This document shows positions 57,366 through 64,000 of a stretch of 64,000 bases of DNA, piece after piece; within the stretch, counting starts at the first letter, position 1, and each line of letters starts with the position of its first letter. The DNA comes from Pelagibacterium xiamenense (lineage in GTDB: Bacteria > Pseudomonadota > Alphaproteobacteria > Rhizobiales > Devosiaceae), in the NCBI RefSeq assembly GCF_021166475.1, contig NZ_JAJOYS010000001.1, forward strand, positions 1,488,001-1,552,000, in the 5' to 3' direction. A program made the translations under genes and the position numbers. The notes beneath the pieces are model-generated. The model did no database searches. It was not told the origin of the DNA and saw nothing but the letters and a program-made list of their open reading frames with translations.

Positions 57366-57411
57366 TCGCCCCCCTTTTTCTCTTTAAGGGGAGGCGGGCC
57401 TTGGAGACCCG
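57366..57411. other. GC-rich intergenic segment upstream of the oxidoreductase
   Basis: A pyrimidine run (CCCCCCTTTTT) followed by AAGGGGAGG (57386-57394) and a second C/G-rich part can form imperfect stems. It separates the ATPase gene from the oxidoreductase gene and contains no reading frame of note. It resembles in composition the repeat at 48092-48141. Confidence 0.3.
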
Positions 57412-57416
57412 GGGGT

Positions 57417-58484
57417 TCAGGCGTCGAAAATGGGCAGACGGCGATTGTCTGCGTCGAAGTAATGGGCGTGTTCGGGGATCAGCGACAGGGGCAGCTTGTC
57501 GCCGATCTTGTGTTCGGCCTTGCCCGCATCCTTGACCATGACGATCCGGCCTGAAGGCAGGCGGGTATGGACATACATTTCACTGCCCAGATATTCGACG
57601 AGCGTGACTTCGCTCTGGGTCGTTATGGGGCCGCTGGAACCGATTTCGAACTGTTCCGGCCTCACGCCGACCGTGATCTTTCCGTCCGGTGCCCCGCCGC
57701 CGAGCGCAATGTCGCCGAAATCGGGCACGCTTACGGTACCACCGCGCACCACTGCTTCGATCATGTTCATCTTTGGCGAGCCGATGAAGGTCGCCACGAA
57801 CGTGTTCTGCGGCCGCGTATAGAGTTCGTGCGGCGTTCCGACCTGCTCGATATAGCCCTTGGACAGCACCACGATACGCGTCGCCATGGTCATGGCTTCG
57901 ACCTGGTCGTGCGTGACGTAGATCATCGTGGTGCCCAGGCGGTTATAGAGCCCGGCAAGTTCCACGCGCATCTGGACGCGCAGCTCCGCATCCAGGTTCG
58001 AAAGCGGTTCGTCGAACAGGAAGAGCTCGGGCTCGCGCACAATGGCACGGCCGATTGCGACGCGCTGTTTCTGCCCGCCCGAAAGCTGCCGCGGCTTGCG
58101 GTCCATCAATTCATTGATTTGAAGAACGCGCGCCGCCTCCGATACCCGCCGCTCGATCTCGTCCTTGGGCATTTTGAGGTTGCTCAGGCCGAACGCAAGG
58201 TTCTTGCGCACGCTCATATGCGGGTAGAGGGCGTAGGACTGGAACACCATCGACAGATTGCGCCGCGCCGCGGGCAGATCGTTCACGATCCGGTCCCCGA
58301 TCGCGATCGTCCCGTCGGAAATCTCCTCAAGGCCCGCAATCATCCGCAAAAGCGTCGATTTTCCGCACCCCGAGGGGCCGACCAGCACCAGGAATTCTCC
58401 GGAGTGAACCTCGAGGTCGATCCCGTGGATGACTTCGAGTTTGCCGTAGTCCTTGACGACTTTGTTTAGCGTAACTCCCGCCAT
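57417..58484 (-). CDS. Sugar ABC transporter ATP-binding protein (UgpC/MsmK type)
   Basis: 355-residue ATPase. Walker [12 protein letters not shown] near 37, signature [15 protein letters not shown] near 135, Walker [13 protein letters not shown] near 155, and a C-terminal TOBE/MOP domain (about 235-355) used by the CUT1 group. It powers the two permeases encoded just upstream (28 bases gap to the second permease). Confidence 0.92.
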   Translation of the reverse strand: MAGVTLNKVVKDYGKLEVIHGIDLEVHSGEFLVLVGPSGCGKSTLLRMIAGLEEISDGTIAIGDRIVNDLPAARRNLSMVFQSYALYPHMSVRKNLAFGLSNLKMPKDEIERRVSEAARVLQINELMDRKPRQLSGGQKQRVAIGRAIVREPELFLFDEPLSNLDAELRVQMRVELAGLYNRLGTTMIYVTHDQVEAMTMATRIVVLSKGYIEQVGTPHELYTRPQNTFVATFIGSPKMNMIEAVVRGGTVSVPDFGDIALGGGAPDGKITVGVRPEQFEIGSSGPITTQSEVTLVEYLGSEMYVHTRLPSGRIVMVKDAGKAEHKIGDKLPLSLIPEHAHYFDADNRRLPIFDA

Positions 58485-58511
58485 TTTCGTGAGGCGCCCT
58501 TTCGCTGCTGT

Positions 58512-59414
58512 TTATTTGAGACCGCTCATCGCGATGCCGCGGATGATGAACTTCTGGAAGATGATGAAGAAGATGATGATCGGCACGATCGACAGGATCG
58601 ACATGGCGAACATCTGCCCGTACTCCGAGATACTGTCCTGCGAGAGGAACATGCGCAGCGCCAGGGGGACGGTGTAGTCGTTGATGTCGTTGAGATAGAC
58701 CAGCGGCCCGAGGAAATCTTCCCACACCCAGATGAACGAGAAGATCGCCGCGGTTGCGACCGCGGGCAGCGACAAAGGCATGATGATCGCCCAGTAGATC
58801 TTGAACGCGGAACACCCGTCGATCATCGCCGCTTCGTCGAGTTCGCGCGGCAACTGCCGGAAGAACTGGATCATCAGGAAGACGAAGAATGCGTCGGTCG
58901 CGAGGAATTTCGGCACGATCAACGGCAGATAGGTATCCACCCACCCCGCCTTGAGGAAGATGAGGTACTGCGGGATCAAAACGACATGATAGGGGATCAT
59001 CAGCGTCATCATCATGAGCGCGAACGCGATGTTCCGTCCCTTGAATTCGAGCCGTGCGAACGCATAGGCGGCGAACGAACACGAAATCACGTTGCCGATC
59101 ACCGAGAGCACTGTGACAAAAAGCGAGTTGCCGAAGAACCGCGTGAAGCTGACCGGCAGGCCTTCCCAGCCTTCGGGGTATGTCTCCCACATGACTTCGG
59201 ACGGCCAAAGCGACAGCGATCCGAAAATCTCGTCGCTGGGCTTGAGCGAACTCGAGAGCATCCACAAGAGCGGATAGATCATGATGAAGGTGCACGCGAT
59301 GAGGAAGGCGTGCTTGATCAGCCCGGCGCGCTTTTCGCTCCTGCGCTTTTTTTCCCGCAGAGCGCGGGCGATTGCCGCGTGATCGTCAAGAGATTGCGTA
59401 GCGACGTCGACCAT
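58512..59414 (-). CDS. CUT1 sugar ABC transporter permease (second, MalG type)
   Basis: 300-residue permease with six membrane segments. The coupling loop ELDEAAMIDGCSAFKIYWAI near 200-220 is the MalG-type signature, and MLWMLSSSLKPSDEIF near 50 the usual first-loop motif. It lies 2 bases after the stop of the first permease. Confidence 0.92.
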   Translation of the reverse strand: MVDVATQSLDDHAAIARALREKKRRSEKRAGLIKHAFLIACTFIMIYPLLWMLSSSLKPSDEIFGSLSLWPSEVMWETYPEGWEGLPVSFTRFFGNSLFVTVLSVIGNVISCSFAAYAFARLEFKGRNIAFALMMMTLMIPYHVVLIPQYLIFLKAGWVDTYLPLIVPKFLATDAFFVFLMIQFFRQLPRELDEAAMIDGCSAFKIYWAIIMPLSLPAVATAAIFSFIWVWEDFLGPLVYLNDINDYTVPLALRMFLSQDSISEYGQMFAMSILSIVPIIIFFIIFQKFIIRGIAMSGLK

Positions 59415-59416
59415 TC

Positions 59417-60310
59417 TCAGCCCCGCTCGTTTTCATAATGGACCCAGTACCGGGACGAATAGAATGCAATCGCCGTGAAAATGGCGATGATGATCAAGAG
59501 CACCCAGGCCAGGGCCGAGGCGTAGCCCATCCGGAAGAACGAGAAGGCCTCGTTGTACAGATAGACCGTGAAGAACAGCAGTGAGTCGAGCGGCGCGCCT
59601 GTGCCTCCAGAGATGACGAAAGCGCCCGTGAAGGTTTTGAAGGCCTCGATCATCTGCAGCACGAGGTTGAAAAAGATCACCGGCGCCAGCAGCGGCAGCG
59701 TGATGGCAAAGAACTGGCGGGGCTTGGATGCCGCATCGATCTCGGCGGCTTCGTAAAGGTCCTGCGGTATGGCCCGCAACCCCGCGAGAAAGATCAGCAT
59801 CGGCGAGCCGAACTGCCAGACCGCCAGAACGACGAGCGTATAGAGCGAATAGCGCGGATCCGAGAGCCAATAGGGACCTTCGATCCCGAAAAGGCCCAAT
59901 GCGGCGTTGACGACGCCGTCCTGGTTGAACAATTGCCGCCACAGGATGGCGACCGCGATCGACCCCCCGAGGATGGAGGGGAGATAAAAGAGCGCCCTGT
60001 AGATCCCGATCGCCCGAATGCCCTTGTCGAGCACCATGGCAACCCCGAGCGCAAAGATGAGCTTGGCCGGCACCGACAGAAACACGAACGCGAACGTCAC
60101 CTGCAGCGATTTATAGAACCGGGTATCGAATGAGAACATGTACTCGTAGTTCTCGAGCCCGACCCATTCCGGTGCATTGATGATGTCGTACTGGGTGAAC
60201 GAGAGATAGAGCGAAGCCAGGATCGGCCCCAGTGCGAGCCCGAGAAACCCGATGGCCCATGGCGTCAGGAAGACGTACCCGGCGCCGTACTTTTGCAGAT
60301 AGTCTCTCAT
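59417..60310 (-). CDS. CUT1 sugar ABC transporter permease (first, MalF type)
   Basis: 297-residue permease with six membrane segments. FLTPWAIGFLGLALGPILASLYLS (split: FLTPWAIGFLG, then GPILASLYLS) starts the protein and the coupling loop DLYEAAEIDAASKPRQFFAI near 190-205 identifies the group. The ATG at 60310 has CAGGG upstream; a GTG at 60319 would add three residues. A stem-loop separates it from the binding-protein gene. Confidence 0.9.
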   Translation of the reverse strand: MRDYLQKYGAGYVFLTPWAIGFLGLALGPILASLYLSFTQYDIINAPEWVGLENYEYMFSFDTRFYKSLQVTFAFVFLSVPAKLIFALGVAMVLDKGIRAIGIYRALFYLPSILGGSIAVAILWRQLFNQDGVVNAALGLFGIEGPYWLSDPRYSLYTLVVLAVWQFGSPMLIFLAGLRAIPQDLYEAAEIDAASKPRQFFAITLPLLAPVIFFNLVLQMIEAFKTFTGAFVISGGTGAPLDSLLFFTVYLYNEAFSFFRMGYASALAWVLLIIIAIFTAIAFYSSRYWVHYENERG

Positions 60311-60348
60311 CGGGTTCACCCTGATTGGTCAATATACGTCGATATCTG

Positions 60349-60391
60349 CCCCGTGGCCGTGCCGTCCTCACGGACGCTCAGGGCCACGGGG
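60349..60391 (-). other. Intercistronic stem-loop after the CUT1 binding protein
   Basis: CCCCGTGGCC (60349-60358) pairs perfectly with GGCCACGGGG (60382-60391), enclosing a second small hairpin CGTCC/GGACG (60363-60376). It lies just after the binding-protein stop on its coding (minus) strand and before the first permease gene. Confidence 0.7.
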
Positions 60392-60403
60392 CGCAAGATG
60401 TGC

Positions 60404-61702
60404 CTAGGCCCGGGCGAGAATTGCCTCGGCCTGCCTCAGGAAGTCGCGGGCGACGTCCGAAATGCTGCCCTGATCGAGCAGAACGGCGACCGCCATGCGC
60501 TCGAATGTCTGTTCGACTTCGTTCGCACCGGTCGGGAAGGGCGGCGGCAACACGGCGACCTTGTCCTGGATCGTATCGAAGAATTCGACGGACGTCGCCG
60601 CCGCGCCTTCGAGCGTGGGCCGCAACGCTTCGCGCACTTCCGAATTCGACGGAATGCCGCGCTCGAGCCCGAGCACCTTCGTCATGTCCAGATCGTTGAC
60701 GAACGCGTTCATATACGTCGTCGCCGCCTCGGGATTGGCGCTATCGCGCGTAAGGCAGATGAACTGGCTCGGCTGGATGTACGACCCCGGGACCATCGCC
60801 GGCGTATTGGGGAACATTGCCGCGCCAAGCGTATCCTGCATGAGGTTCTGCGCGCCCACGAGCTGGTTCGACCAGGCATAGGTCGTCGCGGTGCGCCCGG
60901 TCACAATGCCCCATTGGCTGACTTCGGCACCCACCTGGCCTGCCGATTCCGGACCCGGCGGCGTCGCACCGGCGTCCCGGATCATCTTCCAGGTTTCCCA
61001 GTACTCTTCGACGATCTCCTGCGTCGGACCGTATGAGCCATCGTCGTTGTAGAGCTTGCCCCCCTTCTGCACCACGAAGTCCGAGAAGTTCTGGTAGTCC
61101 GCGGTGTTGTCGTCGGTGCCGAACGTGCCCGTCGCATCCGTGACGGCCGCGCCGATCCGCGCCACGTCCTCATAAGTCCAGCCGTACGGATCGAAGTCCT
61201 CACCGGGGCGGAAGCCGGCTTCTTCATAAAGCCGCGTGTTGTACATCGCCATGTGGGAATTGGCGCCGATCGACAGGGCGTAAAGCTGGCCGTTGACGGT
61301 GCCGGCATCGAGCGCGCTCTGGTCCATCTTGGACAGGTCGATGGTGTTGCCCACCCATTCATCGAGAGGCACGACCGCACCCCGGTCGACATATTCGAAC
61401 AGGACGCCATAGCCCTGCTGGATGACGTCGGCCATGTTGCCGCCCGCGATCTGGGTCGTCAGCCGCGTGAAATAGTCCGAAAATCCAAGCGTTTCGCCCT
61501 CAACGAAAATGTTGGGGTGCTTGCTGTTGAAAATATCGATGACGGCGAACGTCCGCTCGTCGCGGTCCGGATTGCCCCACCAGAAATGGCGGATACGCGC
61601 ATCCTGGGCGAATGTCGGCAGGCTGAAGCTCGATGCCGCCACACCTGCGCCCGCGGTCATCGCTGCGGTTTTGAGAAATCGTCTACGGTTGAATTGAGTC
61701 AC
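60404..61702 (-). CDS. Tat-exported CUT1 sugar-binding protein
   Basis: 432-residue family-1 binding protein. A twin-arginine signal FNRRRFLKTAAM opens the protein, and AAA-rich hydrophobic residues lead to TFAQ. The mature part has RIRHFWWGNPDRDERTFAV and SNQLVGAQNLM-type regions usual for oligosaccharide-binding proteins. GGGAGGG lies 10 bases before the ATG. It is the first gene of the importer unit; three copies of a palindromic site lie in front of it. The substrate is likely a plant oligosaccharide given the GH43 and MGH1-like genes on each side. Confidence 0.87.
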   Translation of the reverse strand: MTQFNRRRFLKTAAMTAGAGVAASSFSLPTFAQDARIRHFWWGNPDRDERTFAVIDIFNSKHPNIFVEGETLGFSDYFTRLTTQIAGGNMADVIQQGYGVLFEYVDRGAVVPLDEWVGNTIDLSKMDQSALDAGTVNGQLYALSIGANSHMAMYNTRLYEEAGFRPGEDFDPYGWTYEDVARIGAAVTDATGTFGTDDNTADYQNFSDFVVQKGGKLYNDDGSYGPTQEIVEEYWETWKMIRDAGATPPGPESAGQVGAEVSQWGIVTGRTATTYAWSNQLVGAQNLMQDTLGAAMFPNTPAMVPGSYIQPSQFICLTRDSANPEAATTYMNAFVNDLDMTKVLGLERGIPSNSEVREALRPTLEGAAATSVEFFDTIQDKVAVLPPPFPTGANEVEQTFERMAVAVLLDQGSISDVARDFLRQAEAILARA

Positions 61703-61771
61703 TGTGTACCCTCCCGGTTATGGGCGCGAACAAATGTGAGGTACGTACGTCATATGCATCCGCGCATGAGC

Positions 61772-61782
61772 TTGTCTGACAA
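61772..61782. promoter_or_regulatory. GntR-type operator candidate, copy 1
   Basis: TTGTCTGACAA, extended on both sides to CTTGTCTGACAACAAG. It is one of three copies of TTGTYKGACAA in the 324 bp between the binding-protein and glycosidase genes, and the closest to the binding-protein start. Confidence 0.6.
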
Positions 61783-61824
61783 CAAGCTTGCCCGGCAGTA
61801 GCACATCGAATTTGAGATGTAAAC

Positions 61825-61835
61825 TTGTTGGACAA
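61825..61835. promoter_or_regulatory. GntR-type operator candidate, copy 2
   Basis: TTGTTGGACAA preceded by AAAC. It is the middle copy of three; the spacing to copy 1 is 53 bases centre to centre. The sequence between is AT-rich, fitting a promoter for the importer. Confidence 0.6.
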
Positions 61836-61957
61836 CTGGTTTCATTAAAAATGCAAAAATGGCTCCAGGCGCCATGGGCATCCGCACAAAATCGGGGATT
61901 TTAGCGTGGAGCTGGAGCGCGCCGAACCACCGCGCGGGACACAGATTGCGTGCGCGA

Positions 61958-61972
61958 ACTTGTTGGACAAGT
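61958..61972. promoter_or_regulatory. GntR-type operator candidate, copy 3
   Basis: ACTTGTTGGACAAGT is the most symmetric of the three copies, with arms ACTTGT / ACAAGT. It is 135 bases from copy 2. Apart from the three sites and the following hairpin I see nothing else in the 324-bp region. Confidence 0.6.
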
Positions 61973-61979
61973 GAATACC

Positions 61980-62005
61980 CCTCCGGCCCTCGGCCGGGTC
62001 GGAGG
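61980..62005 (-). terminator. Possible terminator of the glycosidase gene
   Basis: CCTCCGGCCC (61980-61989) pairs with GGGTCGGAGG (61996-62005), with one G-U pair, around a 6-base loop, 21 bases downstream of the minus-strand stop. The following minus-strand sequence lacks a strong T tract, so efficiency is uncertain. Confidence 0.45.
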
Positions 62006-62026
62006 CAGACCTTGCGATAGCCGCGC

Positions 62027-63667
62027 TCAGGAGCGCGGGAAGACCAGTCCCGGGTCTCGTACGCTCACCCAGCGGTTATCCACCAGGTCCAGCTGCTGGT
62101 TGCCTCTTACCTCGAAGGGCAGCGCGCCATCAGGCAATTCGATCGACCCGGAAATATCATGCACGCTCATCCCGATCAGCGACACGATGGTGCCGGTCCT
62201 GTCCGTAACGACCCGCACACCCTTTGGAGCGTCGAACAGCTTGTCCCCGTCGCGGAAGGCCGTCATGCTGTCCGGGCCGTTGACCAGCTCGAAGCGCCGC
62301 CCGTCGACCGTCCGGCCATAGGCGGTTTCGTGCGCCGCGTCACGGTGATCGATCTGATAGGGGATAAGCCCGGTGAACCACAATGTGCCGTCGGGCCGGG
62401 GCTGGACACCGCTCAGGCGCTCGACAAAGTCGAGAAGACACAGGATTGCCGGCGAATAGACTTCGGTGAAGCCGGCTTTGCCGGTGAAAGGGTTCAGCGT
62501 TTGCGCAAACCGCTCCATCCGGAACAGTGCCGAAAGAATGGGATAGAGCACCCATGTCAGTTCCACATGCCGATTGTGCGCCTCGAACGCATGCGGCGCG
62601 CGGATGAGGCTCAGGAAATTCGTCGGCCCGCTCCAGCTGTTGTAGTCGAACGCAGGATCGAAGCGCGGATCGTCAAGCGCGATCGAGGTGAAGGGGAATT
62701 TCGCAAAGAACTTGCGCGTGTTGAGCAGATACCGCGAGAGCGCCGCCTCGAAAAAGGCGTCGTCGCCGACTTCGCACGCGAGCACCCGCAAGAGGACATC
62801 GGACTGTACCTTGACGAGGTGCCCGTTCCTGTCCCGGTCGTAGAAGAACCCGTCCGCCTCATCGAAGCATTGTGCGAAAAGCGCATCGAGGCTTGCCTGT
62901 GACTTGGCCCGCCATTCCGCACCGTCCTCTCCCAACGCCTCTGCGATCTTGGCGAGATAGAGCCGCTGGCAGGCCACATTCGCAGTCAGGTCCGGAGCGA
63001 TGAACGGAAGGATCGGGTTGTCCGGGTTGTACCGCTCGGGATCGTTGCCGAACGGCGAATCCGGCACGTGCCAGAAGCGCGCTGAAAGATCGTGCCCGGT
63101 GTCGAAAGTACAAAATGCCTCGACGGCGCCGGTCCCCCGCGTATCGCGATGGCGCGCCAGCCAATCGTCATAGCGCGCCATGGCCGCAAAAAGCGTGCGC
63201 AGGTCGTCGGTGTCCAGGCCGTTGATCTGATGGTGCGTCCAGACGCTCCGCGCCAGCGGCGTAACGAGCTGGATCTGTGAAAACACAGGCCCGTCGGCGG
63301 TGAGCTTGTAGGGAAATAGGCCGTCATCGCGCTGATACCGGGCGAACGACCCGAATGTCTGCGTGGCCACCGAGGGCAGAAAACGGCTGAGCAATTCGGC
63401 ATTGATCGTGCCTGTACTCTCGAGCCAGCAGCCATAATAGATGCCGCCTTCATTGAGGATCGGCTCGGCGTCCGCGGTCGGCTTGATGCAGGCGAACAGC
63501 TCCTTTACGGCCCGGTAATATTGCGCCTCGAACTCGGGCGAGGAGGCGGCGAAACGGACGTCGCCATTGTGCCACTCGTCGGCCAGAGCGCCGCTGTGCG
63601 CGATACCCGCGCGCGTACCGGCATCGTTGCGGCGCAGCGATTCCAGCAATTGAACATTGACCGGCAA
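62027..63667 (-). CDS. MGH1-like (alpha/alpha)6-barrel glycosidase
   Basis: 546-residue protein with the trehalase/GH63-like toroid typical of the MGH1-like group. Signatures include NEGGIYYGCWLESTGTINAELL near 95 (split: NEGGIYYG, then CWLESTGTIN), RYQRDDGLFPYKL near 135, and DYNSWSGPTNFLSLI near 345. No signal peptide, so it should act on imported sugars. The start is set by GGGAGGA 7 bases before a TTG at 63667; the in-frame ATG at 63724 would place a probable operator inside the coding region and lacks a ribosome-binding site. Specificity cannot be told; the RhaR-like site suggests a rhamnose-containing substrate. Confidence 0.82.
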   Translation of the reverse strand: MPVNVQLLESLRRNDAGTRAGIAHSGALADEWHNGDVRFAASSPEFEAQYYRAVKELFACIKPTADAEPILNEGGIYYGCWLESTGTINAELLSRFLPSVATQTFGSFARYQRDDGLFPYKLTADGPVFSQIQLVTPLARSVWTHHQINGLDTDDLRTLFAAMARYDDWLARHRDTRGTGAVEAFCTFDTGHDLSARFWHVPDSPFGNDPERYNPDNPILPFIAPDLTANVACQRLYLAKIAEALGEDGAEWRAKSQASLDALFAQCFDEADGFFYDRDRNGHLVKVQSDVLLRVLACEVGDDAFFEAALSRYLLNTRKFFAKFPFTSIALDDPRFDPAFDYNSWSGPTNFLSLIRAPHAFEAHNRHVELTWVLYPILSALFRMERFAQTLNPFTGKAGFTEVYSPAILCLLDFVERLSGVQPRPDGTLWFTGLIPYQIDHRDAAHETAYGRTVDGRRFELVNGPDSMTAFRDGDKLFDAPKGVRVVTDRTGTIVSLIGMSVHDISGSIELPDGALPFEVRGNQQLDLVDNRWVSVRDPGLVFPRS

Positions 63668-63709
63668 GGCACTTCCTCCCAAAGCACGACCGAAATTGCG
63701 CGATTTTCG

Positions 63710-63723
63710 ATCAAAGTCAATCA
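63710..63723. promoter_or_regulatory. RhaR-like operator before the glycosidase
   Basis: ATCAAAGTCAATCA is identical over 14 bases to 45744-45757 in the rhaR/rhaD promoter region. It is 43 bases upstream of the TTG start at 63667 on the minus strand, flanked by GATTTTCG, another DeoR-like element. It links this gene to the rhamnose regulon. Confidence 0.6.
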
Positions 63724-63766
63724 TGGGCGGTCGTATTAATTTCGATTCCCGTCATAAGCGCGCAGA

Positions 63767-63790
63767 AAGGGCGCCCCGAAGGGCGCCCTT
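63767..63790 (-). terminator. Rho-independent terminator of the epoxide hydrolase gene
   Basis: AAGGGCGCC (63767-63775) pairs perfectly with GGCGCCCTT (63782-63790) around a 6-base loop. On the minus strand the stem is followed by a short T-rich stretch (TTTCT). It lies 24 bases after the minus-strand stop at 63814. Confidence 0.7.
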
Positions 63791-63813
63791 GGCAAATCCT
63801 GGGCTGACAGGTG

Positions 63814-64000
63814 TCACGCCAGGCGGGCGTAGAAGGTGCGCAGGTCGTCAGCCAGAAGGTCGGGAGCTTCGATCGCCGGAAAATGCCCGCCGCGCTCCAT
63901 TTCGCTCCAGTGCACGATATTGTTCGCGCGCTCGGCGAAGCTGCGCACCGAACGGAAGTCCGAGGGAAATACCGATACACCCGTTGGGGTAGGGTTGTCG
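63814..64000 (-). CDS. Epoxide hydrolase family alpha/beta hydrolase, C-terminal part
   Basis: The last 61 residues of a minus-strand protein whose start lies beyond the window. It reads PTGVSVFPSDFRSVRSFAER, then NIVHWSEMERGGHFPAIEAP and DLLADDLRTFY, ending in a TGA at 63814-63816. The GGHF segment carries the catalytic histidine, and the WSEMERGGHFPAIEAP pattern is typical of bacterial epoxide hydrolases of the alpha/beta hydrolase fold. It is followed by a good terminator. Confidence 0.8.
   Translation of the reverse strand, partial: DNPTPTGVSVFPSDFRSVRSFAERANNIVHWSEMERGGHFPAIEAPDLLADDLRTFYARLA

Noticed and set aside
62027-63724. ATG at 63724 as start of the glycosidase gene
   Set aside because: The first 19 codons coincide with a RhaR-like operator and have no ribosome-binding site, while a TTG at 63667 follows GGGAGGA at an ideal distance.

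Overview
The window is high-GC, densely packed bacterial chromosome with short intergenic gaps, frequent 4-bp start/stop overlaps and a gene set typical of soil or plant-associated Alphaproteobacteria. It has many solute-binding-protein importers, GntR/LacI/DeoR/LysR regulators, a rhaRSTPQ-type rhamnose locus and an AztCD-like zinc system. I infer a Hyphomicrobiales member, possibly Devosiaceae; the placement rests on gene content, not on a marker gene. I saw no rRNA, tRNA, CRISPR array, insertion sequence, phage or plasmid gene.

Layout. (1) 1-3.2 kb: end of a zinc import locus (aztC 3' end, the zinc metallochaperone aztD, and a COG0523 GTPase). (2) 3.2-3.9 kb: remnant of an XRE/MmyB-type regulator, broken by a frameshift and lacking its DNA-binding end. 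(3) 4.0-11.7 kb: a sugar-acid module. An IlvD/Edd dehydratase, a DHDPS-fold aldolase and an RraA-fold protein run leftward. A tripartite tricarboxylate-type transporter (tctCBA) and a LacI regulator run rightward. Two LacI-like palindromes lie between the two arms. (4) 12.0-17.9 kb: a second acid-sugar module with a DUF1537 kinase, FadR-type GntR, iron alcohol dehydrogenase, DHDPS-fold lyase, PdxA2-like dehydrogenase and a sialidase-fold protein with no signal peptide. (5) 18.2-24.2 kb: a DMT exporter and a complete family-5 (peptide-type) ABC importer with a fused double ATPase. (6) 24.2-29.7 kb: acetoacetyl-CoA synthetase and thiolase, divergent from a PAS-LuxR regulator, then an orphan family-5 binding protein. 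(7) 29.7-34.3 kb: a small possible gene, an unrecognised 420-aa protein, a PabB-PabC fusion and a GntR regulator. (8) 34.5-40.2 kb: a polyamine-type ABC importer with an Asp/Glu/hydantoin-racemase-family enzyme and a GNAT acetyltransferase.

(9) 40.2-49.8 kb: the L-rhamnose locus, with rhaQ-rhaP-rhaT-rhaS-rhaR on the minus strand and the bifunctional aldolase/dehydrogenase, isomerase and mutarotase on the plus strand. (10) 49.8-52.9 kb: a DoxX protein and a glutaredoxin-AhpD fusion opposite a LysR regulator. (11) 52.9-63.7 kb: a GH43 enzyme divergent from a RhaK-like kinase, a Gfo/Idh/MocA oxidoreductase, a CUT1 sugar importer and an MGH1-like glycosidase. The window ends in the 3' part of an epoxide hydrolase.

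How it works together. Most genes belong to import-plus-catabolism modules, each with a local regulator. The rhamnose locus and the oligosaccharide region appear linked: a 14-bp sequence in the rhaR/rhaD promoter region recurs in front of the MGH1-like glycosidase, and the kinase expected for rhamnose sits beside the GH43 gene. A striking shared feature is that six binding-protein genes of four transporter classes are each followed by a GC-rich stem-loop before the next gene. This would be expected to give more binding protein than membrane components.
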